Below, piece by piece: positions 14,301-22,516 of a DNA stretch of 64,000 bases. The stretch comes from Xiphydria camelus (lineage: Eukaryota; Arthropoda; Insecta; Hymenoptera; Xiphydriidae), in assembly GCA_963678675.1 (NCBI GenBank), contig OY783192.1, positions 4,412,001 to 4,476,000 on the forward strand, read 5' to 3'. Numbering within the stretch: position 1 is the first letter of the stretch; each line of letters starts with the position of its first letter. The position numbers and the translations under genes are program-made. The notes under the pieces were generated by a model. It did no database searches. It was given only the letters and a program-made list of their open reading frames with translations, and was not told the origin of the DNA.

Positions 14301-17300
14301 CTTAGGTGAGGCCGCACCTGGAGCTAACGTTTGAAAATATACTGTCGCATATAAATACCGTTTACGTACTGCGAACGAAACAAGGCGTAATGAATGTAGC
14401 AGTTTCCGAGGAGTACTCGAATTTACGCCTAAAAGTAAGTACGCTGAATCGAAAACGCTTACAGTAGAAAATACGAGTCGCTCCGAAAATAGTCTCGGTC
14501 TTATCGTAGCTCCCGAATGTCGCTTTTTCCCTTAGCATAAATCGAATTGAATTATCCCGACATGGAGCAGAATTACGATCACGCCTTTCGAACGTCACAC
14601 AGCTTCGCATTCACAAATCCGCAGAGATCCTTATTGACACGCGATTTACACCTAAAAACGTTCGGCCGTAAAGAAAATAAAGGAGTCTCACAGTTCCGTC
14701 GCATGCATAATTCATTCGGAGTTTCTTTCCGTGACGCAACTTCCTAACGTTCTAGAGAGTGTTTGGATTTCATCGATCACGTACCTGCGAGTTGATATTC
14801 TGACGCGAAACTATTTTCTGTTCAAGGGCCAGATGCTGTACGTACCGGAATCTGACATGGTTATATTTTTGTGTTACCCGAGCGTGATGAATCTCGACGA
14901 TCTGACGAGGTAATTAAGGAATCGCGACGGTGCGACACTCTCGCTCAGGAGGGCTCTCTCCCTTTTTTCTTGCCCTTTCAGTTCCTCCCCCGCGCGGTTT
15001 TTATTACTAGCTTACTCAGCGAGATCTCTTCGCGCGAGTCAGAATTGACTTTCTTTGTACTCCGAGTGCACTTCTCACACACGCGAGCTTACACGGTCTC
15101 GCGTGACGCAAGCCGGCGAGAGCAACCTGGCGGAGTCATTTGAATTTCAAAACGCTTATCAAACATTTAGTGTCATGCAAATTGCACTCCATTATCCGGC
15201 AGTTACGCGTTTTAAAGGGCCAGATCTATCCCGAGAGGATTTTACACGCACGGCGCTCCGGCGAGAGGCTCTCTTTCACTCAGGCCGAGCTTAAAGTTTT
15301 GCGACAGACTTTCGCGCTTAGTTGGAAAACGCTCTGATGAAATTAGTTCGGGAAGCAAATTATTTCCACGTGGTAAATAAAGCTCGGGGGGGAGGAAAAG
15401 TTCCGCATATACTTCTGCAACTTGTAATCTTATGAATGCTCCATTTCCGAAAACCTCAAAGTTTATGTTACTCGCTTAATTACTCTTAATAGTTGCTTAA
15501 TTTCTTACTGTCGTCGCCCGTTCCTGAAGTGCTCCAATATAACTTTATCTCACTCGTAATCACTACTCGAGTACTCCGCCCTCGTATCTTCTAACGACAG
15601 TTTACCCTCCCCCCCGGAATATCTGATTAAAAGTCACGACGAGGAGAGAAGCCGGAAGTCGGACGAATTCTCGAAAGTGCGTCGCGCGCAATTTGCCGGG
15701 CCATTTTTTCCTCGTATACCGAAAAAGAGCGGGTCGACAATCTTATCCTCCTCAATCAAGACACTCGTTATCTCCGCGTGAACTTCCGAGCGGCAATAAG
15801 CGAGGCTTTGCCAAAGTTCATTACGGCGAGGGACGAGTAGACTAGCAATAAACAAATTTAACATCTCGTTGAGTCGCCTCCATTAAGTCGTCAGTTACGC
15901 GCTCTTTTAATTTGCACGTGTCGTCCCGTTTTCTCCCGAAAACATCAACGTCGCAATATTCTTTCGTCCCACGAAGTCATCCCTCGACTCGATTCGCGCC
16001 GTATCCGCTCGCTTCTTATCGCAATTTTCGTTAGCAATTTACGGTGAGGCTCGGGTGCACCGCGGAAGACTTCGAGGGCGAACTGAAACTAATTAAATTT
16101 CCCTTCCCGTCTGGCGACTTCTCATCTCCTTGGCGCTCTTATCACGTTTCATTAATGAAAATAAAATATTAATGGATGACTCTCGAAATGCTCACTCGTA
16201 TCGCTCGCTCTTCAGGCGTGGGCTGTACTTGAGCGACGTGCCACTTCACGACGCCACGAGAGATCTCGTCCTGATGTCGGAGCAATTCGAAGCCGACTAC
16301 AAGCTCACGAGAAATTTGGAACTGCTCACTGATAAGCTGCAACAGACTTACCGAGAGCTCGACGGGGAGAAGCAGAAAACAGATAGGTGCTCACACTGTT
16401 AACGATAGCGTGGTATCGCATTTCAATGATCTCTGATTTAAGCGCCCCCACCTTCCGTCGGACCGCTTTAGGATAACGGATACAATCTAATTATTGGCGT
16501 TGAGATAGTACAAAGTTTCTGTTAAATTTCGTGAGAAGGCCAATTCATCGTTACGATAACTACAATTTTAGTAAAAATTACAGCAACGCTTGATGCTTCT
16601 ACAAGTTTTACTAGAATTTTTACTAAAATTGTAGTGATCGTAACGATAAATTGGTCTTGTCCCGAAATTTACCACTTTGTTTCCGTGTACCTATTCTTCG
16701 GTCAGGAATGCGTTAAATGGAAAAAATAAAAATACGCCAACGACTGTATATTCATCTATGTGGCATTGCACACAATTTTAGCCACTCAAAAAATAAATGT
16801 AGTCCCAAAAATGTCTAATAATCAAATTTAATAAGTACAATAATTTTACCAATTTACATAGTAATTCTCCCATAAATTACGAAATAATCGTATCTTTTTA
16901 TTTTTATTTTTGATATTGAAGGCCAACCTCTATCGACGATACTTTCCTTTCTTCATCATCGACAAGTAAACATACAATTTTGTGCAAAGTTACATCGTGG
17001 AACTTTCAGTCGTTTGAGAGATGCAGCGTTTTTATAAAAGAGAAATCGAAAATTCGCGCTATATCTTTAAAATGACTGGGAGTTCCATGACGTGACTCTC
17101 TACCAGATTTTCTTTTTACTTGTCGAATATGAAGAAAAGAAAGTTACCGCCGATAGAGCTTGGCTGTAAATTTTGAAATAAAAATAAAAGGATGCGTTTA
17201 CTCCGTAATTTAAGGGAGTCTGATTGGTTTGTATAATAATTTGGCAGAATTGTCGTATTTGTATAACTTGATTTTTAGATATTTTTTTGGGCTAAGTACA

Positions 17301-20300
17301 TTCATTTTTTGAGCAGCTGAAGTGGCGTGGAATGCCCCCTATACATAAACGGTCAATAACTGCTGTACCCGTTACCCTGTTCCGTTTAACGTGACTCGCG
17401 AGTCGAGTGACTTTTCGTTCGCGAAAGATTTCTCTGGCCACGGAAGAATGCATTCTCCTCGCGTTTCCCTCAAAAATAACATCGTCTCGCATCTACCGCA
17501 ACGCGTTTGCCTCGTGTATGGCGCGCGTTAAGGCGGAACTCGTGTCTAACTAGCCGTGGACCTCGATGGGAGAACGAGGCGCTCGCCAGGAGAAGTTTTT
17601 CTCGTAAAAACGCCCGAACGTAACGATCCCCCAATTGCTTTACACCGTCGACAGGCTGCTGTACTCGGTGCTGCCGATATCGGTAGCCAGCGAGTTGAGA
17701 CACTCGCGGCCGGTTCCGGCCAAGAAGTACGACTGCGTGACGCTGCTCTTCTCCGGGATCGTCGGTTTCGCCGCGTACTGCGCCGCTCACGCGGACTCCA
17801 GCGGCGCCATGAAGATCGTCAACATGCTGAACGAATTGTACATAGCTTTCGACGTACTGACGGATCCGAAGAAGAATCCGAACGTTTACAAGGTGAGACG
17901 TCGAGCGAGCCTCCCCTTCGAGTTTTGCAAAGCGATCGAATATGTAAGTTTGACGTGTTAATGGACGCCTCGAGCCGAAAGGAACCCGAAGGATTTAAGG
18001 GGGATAACCCGGAAGGGTCATTTTACCCGCAAGGATCGATTTACGTCACTCTCCCCTATGTATTTACGTGCAGGTAGATGGGGATGAGACGAAGAGGGAG
18101 CCGAAGGTAATATTTCATCGACGCTGTGTATGCTTATGCGTAGGTTGAAACTGTCGGTGACAAGTACATGGCTGTTAGTGGATTACCGGAACCGTGTCGG
18201 TGTCACGCGCGATGCATAGCTCGCTTGGCACTGGACATGATGGACCTTGCTGCGGACGAAGTTCAGATAGACGGGGAACCCGTGGTGAGCTCACTACCGT
18301 CGTGTCTTTAAACGACTGTTTTTTAACCCTTCCGAGGTCGCGCGATGAGCGTGGCCCCGCATTTTTTTTAAATCGTCATAATTGCTTAACTACTTCGATT
18401 TGAATGATCACCGGCTACGTATTCCTTCGTTGAAGTGTCGCGAATACGATGATTATAATATGATAGCTCTGCATTCATTAGAAAAATTGAAAAAAATATA
18501 TTAATGAAGCGTGGGTGAAAAGGCGCGACCTCAGAAGGGTTAAGGAATCGAGATCGAGGTTGAAATGAGAAAGAGAGCACTCGAATATTCGTCGGATAAT
18601 TTCACTACAAAGGAAGATGAATAATGGAGGCGATTATTTCAATGGCAATGTTCAGAAAAGCGATAAAAATTATGCGGAAAATTATCAGGCCCGGCGTATT
18701 CGTTATACGCGCTATTAAGCCGCAATTAACGTTAAAAGTACCCTTCTGTTCCTCGATGCGTAATCGTTTATTCGGAGGGCTCCACTTAGAAGCAGGAGAG
18801 CACTTTAGACTGTAATAACGAGTGGTAAATACGAACCTTTTTTTTTAGACATGCTTTTCGTTAAAAGCGCCCTTCCGATTTCGTGAATCGCTTTATTCGG
18901 CTTTTTTATTTGATCGGGCTCTGTAAAGCTGAAGACCATTTGTCGCGGTAATTGCGACTCGATAGCGGGGGGGTACCGAGTACAAGATCTTTATCGATAA
19001 GAATACGAATTGAATTGATAGTCGCACGACCACTCCTCTCCTCGATAAATAGCGTTACGTCATTTTCAATAGTTTCTTTACGTGTTGACTAATTATTGGG
19101 AAAATAAAAGCCCCCCGTAAAAGTGCAGTAGATTAATATTAAGAATAGTTTTATTTCTCTATAGTTTTGTACAAAACCTTCTACAGAATGACTCTTGCCT
19201 CTTCTATCTTGCATCCTCTACAAAATTGTACCATTCTTACGTGTATCACTTTACAGTATTCGCACTGCTTTAAAAATTTTTGCACGCTTTCTAAATCTAA
19301 TCCTCATGAAGTTGGGGATCCGCTCACGATCCTTCTCGGATCAGCCTCTCGAATGCTCTTACATACCTACATACGGCCTTATCCACCTTCCCCTTAAGGC
19401 ACTCTGTCAATCTCCGGATCAGCCCCCCACCTTCCTCACTCTCTCTCCATTTCTCTATTTCTTCTATCCATCTCTTATTTATCTTCTCTCTTGCTTTTTC
19501 GCACACCCATATGTATTCTAGTGACGGTAAAAGTGCAGTATTAATTTTCTGTAATTTGTCCGCAGAAAATTACCATCGGAATCCATAGCGGAGAGGTTGT
19601 CACCGGAGTCATAGGACATCGAATGCCTCGTTACTGCTTGTTCGGGAACACCGTTAATCTTACGAGCCGGACGGAAACCACGGGGGAGCTCGGAAAAATC
19701 AATGTATCCGAGGACGCCTACAGGTGAGTTTCGATCGAAACGAATTCTGAGTCAACCCTTAGACGCATAGGTCGGATCTACGGAACCTGGTATTAAAAAG
19801 ATACTAAAACTCGTGATTGATGGTCAATTGATTTACGCTTACTTCGAATTTTCGATAATAAATATGTTTAGCGCAATATGAAAAAACATATATCACATCT
19901 AACCTTATTTTCTTCGATAAAAATACTTTACATTTTTTAACCAAAATATAATTTGTATTATAATTTTAATTCAGCTCTGAGAGACCCGACTTATGTACAG
20001 AAGTGAAATTCTTCACGAAATAAGGGTTAAATTCATTATTTCTTAACTCGCGCTAACGGTGCAATAATAATGCGTCAATTCTGAATTTTATTTCGAGTAC
20101 TTATTACAGAGAATTTTCTAAATTCTTTTTAGCAAGTTATAGCCGAAGAAAAACTGTTTACTTCGTAAATTTAATATTTTCTTTTCTCCAGCCTATATAT
20201 ACGAGTATTACAAGGCACGTTACTAATACTATATGACTCTTAACCTTTCAAAGATACATAGTCGCACTGTTTAATCATCACGTATCCTTCAATCGCGAAA

Positions 20301-22516
20301 AAACCATGAAGTATAATTTAAAAAGAAAACGCGTGACACCTGCAGTCTTTCTCCAACGGACGAAAATAAGAGCACATACGGAACAGAAGACGATACTAAA
20401 TCTAATTCTCATCGCAGTCTTCGTAACTTTCACAGTAACGATTATTCAGTCGTACATGAGATCCAAATAGTCCCTCAAAACTCCGGGAATCTGCAGAGTC
20501 TGAATTCCGTGCGGCAGTGCCCAGTTCTCGAAGAGAGTCTCCCTTATTCGACAACGGCACAAGTGCCTCAGCTCTGCCGGAATCAAGCCGCTGCGTTCGG
20601 GGGGTACTAAATTATTCTCTACGAGATTCGGGTATTGATCGCAGAGCGGAAGGTAAGACACGCCGCTTCGTTCGGCTATGTGGCACGGTGTCTTCACGCA
20701 CACCACGGGAAGGGTTCGCAGGAGTAACCGGAGGCAGATCCGTAACGGTTGCGGGTAGACGGCGCAATCCGGCGAGCTCGGCGAATCGTACTCGCTGAGC
20801 TTCTTGAGGAGGAGCTCGATGGGCGACACGTCCAGCTTGCTGGTGTCAGCCGTCGCTCCGTAGCGCAGCATTGTCAGTAGAATGTCGGGGGAGCCGTGCT
20901 GAATGGCCACTCTCAGCGGTAAAACCTGGCCGTACGATTCCATCGGGACGTCAATGAAGCGCCTCTTCGTCGCTGCCGACTCGCAGCGATACTCCAGCTT
21001 CCCGGCGACGGCGTGGTCCATGAAGTACACCAGCGCCTTCATGTTCTCCTCGCGATCCTCGAAGTCGCTCTTCCAGCCCGAGAGGAAGTGCGTCACCCGC
21101 GTCCCGAAGATCGCACCGACGAAGATCCTCTCGAAGGTCTTCTCGCAGTAGAATATGTCGTTGAGCAATCGCGAGACTATCGCGTTATTGGCGAGGTTCC
21201 AGTCGTAGCAGAGTTTTGCCGCCACGTAGAGGACGTTGTGGAATTTCCCAAGGAGACAGACTGACCCGTTGTCCATTAGAGTGATATTGTGATAGCGCAG
21301 CGCCGCCAGGACTATTCTCTCGCACACGTCTTCTTCGTCGAGGTCCTCCGCTGAAAGGGGACGACGAGTTTGTTAACGACGCCGTCGAGTGCGTAGCTCT
21401 GTTTCTTTCTCGAGTGAATTAACGATATATAGACTTGAAAAAAGAAAGTATCAAATTGCTATAAGTTTCTAACGAATATTGTACGAATTTTTCGGAGATT
21501 TCCGTTTTTACCTTTGGCACAACTATTTATCACGTCTGAAAAGTATCTAACGAGTTCGCGACGCTTGTGTCGAGACAACAGGCTACTGCGTTCCAAGTCA
21601 CCGAACAACTTGTCGAAGTAGCAATCGATTAACACCTCCATTCCCGTCAGTCAATGCGATACACCGATTATGCGCCACGGTCTGCGGTTTCCGCGGATTT
21701 CGCAACACTTGAGAAATGGAAATCGCGTCCCGAGTTTATCTTCTTTCTCTTCGGGATGGTCTAGCCCGTCGGTGCGCGAGCTCGAGTGCAGGGAAAGTGT
21801 AGGGAAGCGCGACTCGAGACTAATTAGATTACGGTTTAAATACGTTTTTCAAAGGTTTCTTCGGCTTGGTTTTACCTGCTGTGTACAGGTGTGCTGTACT
21901 GTGTCGAGCAAATGAACTTGTCGAATCCTCGGGCAATGTAAATGTGTAGCAGACCTGCGATAGACAAATCAAGAAAGTTGATGAAGACGATTTATTGAGA
22001 AGTGACGGGTGATTCGCTTTTACTGTAAAAAATACACCTAATCGTTTCATCGTCTTAGACGTTTAACCGCAATTTGAATGCAGCGGTATGCATAAATCCT
22101 GTCGCTGAAACCGGTGTTTTTTGGATCAAGAGAGGAGCTGTAAATACAAAACTTGATTTTACTATCCGAGTGCTTCTCTGTAATGGTACTAGAAAGGTCT
22201 GCAGTTGTGACCATGTACAACTGGACACTCGTTAAGAAAAATGTACATTACAATCGCGTCCTCGTAATCAAATATCCACAACCGGATGTTTCACTTGGCA
22301 AGACGAAATATCCGCTATTTCTCAATTTTGAAAAGAATTCGATCATCATTCTAATCGCATCCTTTATTCCGTTCAACTTGTCGCAGGTACCTATGCATGC
22401 CGGAGAACCAAGATCCGCAGTTCCTTTTGGAGTACCGTGGACCGGTCACCATGAAGGGAAAATCCGAGCCGATGAATGTGTGGTTCCTATCCAGAGAGAG
22501 AGAATTACCATCGTAA
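2361..22516 (+). CDS. Gycbeta100B: Soluble guanylate cyclase beta-1 subunit, complete, 14 exons
   Basis: This is the heme-binding subunit of the nitric-oxide receptor, which with an alpha subunit converts GTP to cGMP in the cytosol. Joined exons are 2361-2363, 2526-2599, 7931-8031, 9246-9364, 11452-11607, 11688-11841, 12046-12200, 14306-14434, 14827-14909, 16216-16386, 17655-17892, 18144-18284, 19566-19723 and 22387-22516. They give 603 residues, close to the 619 of human beta-1, with GT/AG borders and no frame break. Domains: HNOB heme domain about 1-190, HNOBA/PAS about 204-330, signalling coiled coil about 335-385, cyclase about 390-590. Visible residues: Cys78, His105 (proximal heme ligand), Pro118, Cys122, and the Tyr135-x-Ser137-x-Arg139 motif. 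The beta-type LLFSGIVGF replaces the metal-binding Asp found in alpha. Glu463 and Cys531 are spaced as the purine-contacting pair of rat beta-1. The last intron holds an opposite-strand gene. The family assignment is very secure; the UTRs are not resolved. Confidence 0.97.
2526..2599 (+). CDS. Gycbeta100B: Cyclase beta-1 coding exon 2, residues 2-25
   Basis: The acceptor GCGCAG precedes the exon. It encodes [20 protein letters not shown] and then WEAI, ending in phase 2 at donor GTAGGT. A second GT four bases on (AG|GTAAAA) would put an in-frame TAG into the exon, so the first GT must be used for the full protein. Confidence 0.94.
2600..7930 (+). other. Cyclase intron 2
   Basis: A 5.3-kb AT-rich intron (GTAGGT to TTTAG). 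Apart from a fold-back element at about 5050-5480 and a TTTA-rich stretch near 5840-5865, nothing coding or repeated is seen. Confidence 0.8.
5050..5480. repeat. Fold-back (inverted-repeat) element in cyclase intron 2
   Basis: The left arm at about 5053-5116 (with TACGAACC and CAAATTTATTTGCAAATATG) is complementary to the right arm at about 5415-5475. The arms are roughly 60 bp with few mismatches. The centre has no open frame. It looks like a MITE; no second copy is visible in the window. Confidence 0.7.
7931..8031 (+). CDS. Gycbeta100B: Cyclase beta-1 coding exon 3, residues 26-60 (HNOB)
   Basis: Acceptor TTAATTTAG, donor GTACGT. The exon encodes [20 protein letters not shown] and then [14 protein letters not shown]. 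Asp44-Asp45 and the GQFLVRQ strand are conserved HNOB features. It enters in phase 2 and leaves in phase 1. It is a 101-nt exon isolated in AT-rich intron sequence and is easily missed by ORF searching. Confidence 0.95.
8032..9245 (+). other. Cyclase intron 3 with TC microsatellite
   Basis: A 1.2-kb intron. The only structured feature is a TC-rich microsatellite at about 8961-9010, pure for its first 25 bases and then degenerate. Confidence 0.8.
9246..9364 (+). CDS. Gycbeta100B: Cyclase beta-1 coding exon 4, residues 61-99 (HNOB)
   Basis: Acceptor GTTTCAG, donor GTAAAT. The frame reads [20 protein letters not shown] and then [19 protein letters not shown]. Cys78 corresponds to the heme-pocket cysteine of rat beta-1. 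The exon ends in phase 0 just before the segment that carries the heme ligand. Confidence 0.96.
9365..11451 (+). other. Cyclase intron 4
   Basis: A 2.1-kb intron. Bases 9450-10190 are CpG-rich, with overlapping arginine-rich shadow frames on both strands but no recognisable protein. Bases 10287-11019 are a composite mobile element described separately. Confidence 0.75.
10287..11019. mobile_element. Composite Tc1/mariner-derived fold-back element, copy 1
   Basis: The outer ends are CAGGGTGTCC and GGACACCCGG, flanked by TA. The outer arms (10287-10396 and 10908-11019) are nearly perfect inverted repeats. They meet at an inner pair of ends (CAGGGTGTTGAAATTTC at 10397, GAAATTTCAACACCATG to 10907), again flanked by TA. 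Removing the inner 511 bp leaves a palindrome with GATCTAGATC at its centre, so a second element seems to have inserted at the central TA. On the minus strand, 10503-10625 encodes the last about 40 codons of a Tc1/mariner transposase (ending [17 protein letters not shown] and stop). The rest of the transposase is missing, so it cannot move itself. Confidence 0.88.
11452..11607 (+). CDS. Gycbeta100B: Cyclase beta-1 coding exon 5, residues 100-151, heme ligand exon
   Basis: Acceptor CATTTTAG, donor AAG|GTAGAC. It begins [20 protein letters not shown]. The sixth residue is His105, the proximal iron ligand. The same exon carries Pro118, Cys122 and the Y-x-S-x-R motif at 135-139 that contacts the heme propionates. 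Up to this point the numbering equals the rat protein with no insertion or deletion. Confidence 0.97.
11688..11841 (+). CDS. Gycbeta100B: Cyclase beta-1 coding exon 6, residues 152-202
   Basis: An 80-bp intron separates it from exon 5. Acceptor ACGCAG, donor G|GTGAGC, leaving in phase 1. The frame reads [20 protein letters not shown] and then [14 protein letters not shown], the end of the HNOB domain and the linker, where length varies between species. Confidence 0.95.
12046..12200 (+). CDS. Gycbeta100B: Cyclase beta-1 coding exon 7, residues 203-254 (HNOBA)
   Basis: Acceptor TTACAG, donor GTAAGT. It contains [19 protein letters not shown], the start of the HNOBA/PAS-like domain. An upstream GT (GCAGCG|GTAACT, 12169) was rejected because continuing to GTAAGT adds the conserved KLNDILST segment in frame. 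Confidence 0.94.
12277..12976. repeat. CACGG-family fold-back element, copy 1
   Basis: The left end CACGGAGAAAAGGAGTTAGT and the right end CTAATCCTTTTTCTCCGCGTG are inverted. Related copies occur at 32840-33875 and 63291-63594. This copy contains a further repeat (12357-12511) that is also found alone at 44247-44402. No coding capacity. Confidence 0.75.
12357..12511 (+). repeat. 155-bp dispersed repeat, copy 1
   Basis: It shares CACGAAAACTTTGATGGCAG and about 150 surrounding bases with 44247-44402 in the same orientation (aligned segments also include GGTTATCAAATTGACTC and CTCAGTGT). It has no open frame and no clear target duplication. Confidence 0.7.
13208..13765 (-). mobile_element. Internally deleted Tc1/mariner element with transposase C-terminal half
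   Basis: The ends CAGGGTGTGTCAAAAA and TTTTTACGCACTCTG are imperfect inverted repeats flanked by TA. A minus-strand frame (13257-13697) contains [20 protein letters not shown], the segment with the third catalytic acidic residue of the DDE transposase. It then runs to [14 protein letters not shown]. The first two catalytic residues and the DNA-binding domain are absent; at 558 bp the element is under half the usual 1.3 kb. It lies antisense in cyclase intron 7 and is inactive. Confidence 0.9.
14306..14434 (+). CDS. Gycbeta100B: Cyclase beta-1 coding exon 8, residues 255-297
   Basis: Acceptor TTGCTTAG, donor AAA|GTAAGT, phase 0 at both ends. It encodes [20 protein letters not shown] followed by [10 protein letters not shown]. 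It completes the PAS-like core between KLNDILST of exon 7 and the GQM motif of exon 9. Confidence 0.94.
14827..14909 (+). CDS. Gycbeta100B: Cyclase beta-1 coding exon 9, residues 298-324
   Basis: Acceptor CTGTTCAAG, donor AG|GTAATT, leaving in phase 2. The frame reads [20 protein letters not shown] and then MNLDDLT, the conserved GQM/FLC strand pair of the HNOBA domain. Confidence 0.94.
14910..16215 (+). other. Cyclase intron 9
   Basis: A 1.3-kb intron, CpG-rich compared with other introns of the gene. It holds short shadow frames only; no repeat or exon is recognised. Confidence 0.7.
16216..16386 (+). CDS. Gycbeta100B: Cyclase beta-1 coding exon 10, residues 325-381 (coiled coil)
   Basis: Acceptor CTCTTCAG, donor AG|GTGCTC, phase 2 out. 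[20 protein letters not shown] is the family signature. It is followed by a heptad-rich helix, [20 protein letters not shown], that links the sensor to the catalytic domain. Confidence 0.95.
16511..16679. repeat. 169-bp hairpin element
   Basis: Two arms of about 68 bp (left with CTACAATTTTAGTAAAAATT, right with AATTTTTACTAAAATTGTAG) face each other across a loop of about 30 bases. It has no coding capacity and is probably a MITE. Confidence 0.8.
16840..17245. repeat. About 400-bp fold-back element
   Basis: The left part (GAAGGCCAACCTCTATCGAC at 16919, with TTTTTATTTTTATTTTTG before it) is matched in inverted form by CCGATAGAGCTTGGC and CAAATTTTG-like sequence near 17150-17190. Pairing continues outward to about 16840 and 17245. 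Arms are imperfect. Confidence 0.65.
17655..17892 (+). CDS. Gycbeta100B: Cyclase beta-1 coding exon 11, residues 382-461 (catalytic domain start)
   Basis: Acceptor GTCGACAG, donor AAG|GTGAGA. It reads [20 protein letters not shown] and then [20 protein letters not shown]. The SGIVGF form, without the catalytic Asp, marks a beta subunit, so catalysis needs an alpha partner. It also carries the substrate-fold helix [15 protein letters not shown]. Confidence 0.97.
18144..18284 (+). CDS. Gycbeta100B: Cyclase beta-1 coding exon 12, residues 462-508
   Basis: Acceptor ATGCGTAG, donor [24 protein letters not shown] is the class III cyclase signature. Its Glu463 is the expected guanine-recognition residue. 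The exon ends in phase 0. Confidence 0.97.
18323..18542. repeat. 220-bp fold-back element
   Basis: TTAACCCTTCCGAGGTCGCGC at the left faces GGCGCGACCTCAGAAGGGTTAA at the right. The arms are about 45 bp with several mismatches and there is no open frame. Confidence 0.75.
19117..19130. repeat. LINE target-site duplication, left copy
   Basis: GTAAAAGTGCAGTA, identical to 19527-19540; the flanking bases differ, so 14 bp is the full duplication. Confidence 0.85.
19131..19526 (-). mobile_element. 5'-truncated non-LTR retrotransposon (LINE) fragment
   Basis: It is bounded by a 14-bp direct repeat, GTAAAAGTGCAGTA, at 19117-19130 and 19527-19540. On the minus strand an open frame from the 5' break reads [17 protein letters not shown] and continues about 60 residues to a stop at 19324-19326. 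This resembles the Cys/His-containing C-terminus that follows reverse transcriptase in insect LINEs. A 3' UTR with AATAAA (complement of 19150-19155) ends about 20 bases later at the duplication. Target duplication, 5' truncation and terminal AATAAA are typical of LINE insertion. It lies 39 bp before exon 13 of the cyclase, antisense to it. The exact LINE clade is not determined. Confidence 0.82.
19527..19540. repeat. LINE target-site duplication, right copy
   Basis: Identical to 19117-19130. It ends 25 bases before exon 13, so the duplication falls in the zone where the branch point of this intron is expected. Confidence 0.85.
19566..19723 (+). CDS. Gycbeta100B: Cyclase beta-1 coding exon 13, residues 509-560
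   Basis: Acceptor GTCCGCAG, donor AG|GTGAGT. It reads [20 protein letters not shown] and then [20 protein letters not shown]. Cys531 in RYCLFG is the second base-recognition residue. A LINE fragment ends 39 bp upstream of this exon. Confidence 0.97.
20446..21350 (-). CDS. ASB17: ASB17-like exon 2, residues 44-344 and stop
   Basis: It starts after CCCCTTTCAG with [20 protein letters not shown], giving an acidic linker, and runs open to the stop at 20446-20448. It contains the ankyrin-like segment and the whole SOCS box. No intron is needed, and the long open frame contrasts with the AT-rich intron around it. Confidence 0.92.
20446..21641 (-). CDS. ASB17: Ankyrin/SOCS-box protein, ASB17-like, two exons, nested in cyclase intron 13
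   Basis: Exons are 21512-21641 and 20446-21350 on the minus strand (donor AAAG|GTAAAA, acceptor CCCCTTTCAG). They join in phase 1 to give 344 residues. The ATG at 21639-21641 is preceded 12 nt upstream by an in-frame TGA. Residues about 187-215 ([20 protein letters not shown]) look like one ankyrin repeat; the remainder is helical and divergent. Residues about 298-344 form a SOCS box: [16 protein letters not shown] is the Elongin-C-binding helix, and [18 protein letters not shown] ends it like ASB17. Known ASB proteins recruit substrates to Elongin B/C-Cullin-5 ubiquitin ligases; the substrate here is unknown. The gene lies wholly inside the last intron of the cyclase gene on the opposite strand, so the two primary transcripts are complementary over it. 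Family is secure; ASB17 orthology is likely, judged by the C-terminus. Confidence 0.9.
21512..21641 (-). CDS. ASB17: ASB17-like exon 1, residues 1-43
   Basis: It encodes [20 protein letters not shown] and continues to SCAK, ending one base into codon 44 at donor GTAAAA. Reading through the donor adds only a short unrelated tail before a stop at 21459, so the 161-bp intron is probably removed. Confidence 0.85.
22387..22516 (+). CDS. Gycbeta100B: Cyclase beta-1 coding exon 14, residues 561-603 and stop
   Basis: Acceptor TTGTCGCAG. The frame reads [20 protein letters not shown] and then [17 protein letters not shown], ending RELPS and TAA at 22514-22516. The short tail after WFLSR lacks the acidic extension of vertebrate beta-1. 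Confidence 0.96.

Larger units (their letters stand above)
12201..14305 (+). other. Cyclase intron 7
   Basis: A 2.1-kb intron largely made of transposon sequence: a CACGG-family fold-back element at 12277-12976 and a deleted mariner at 13208-13765. The remaining 13770-14305 is moderately CpG-rich with nothing recognised. Confidence 0.8.
16387..17654 (+). other. Cyclase intron 10
   Basis: A 1.27-kb intron carrying two separate fold-back repeats (16511-16679 and about 16840-17245). Bases 17300-17654 are more GC-rich with nothing recognised. Confidence 0.8.
18285..19565 (+). other. Cyclase intron 12
   Basis: A 1.3-kb intron with one fold-back repeat (18323-18542) and a truncated LINE (19131-19526) close to its 3' end. 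Nothing coding for the host is seen. Confidence 0.8.
19724..22386 (+). other. Cyclase intron 13, host of the nested ASB gene
   Basis: A 2.66-kb intron. Bases 20446-21641 are the opposite-strand ASB17-like gene. The sides (19724-20445, 21642-22386) are AT-rich to mixed and show no other feature. Confidence 0.85.

Noticed and set aside
17635..17654. In-frame ATG-like extension upstream of cyclase exon 11 (MLYTVD)
   Set aside because: The exon is entered by a proper acceptor (GTCGACAG) in the phase left by exon 10; the upstream open codons are intron.
17556..18077. 173-codon frame across cyclase exon 11
   Set aside because: It is out of frame with the cyclase exon and reads through its donor into the intron; a shadow.
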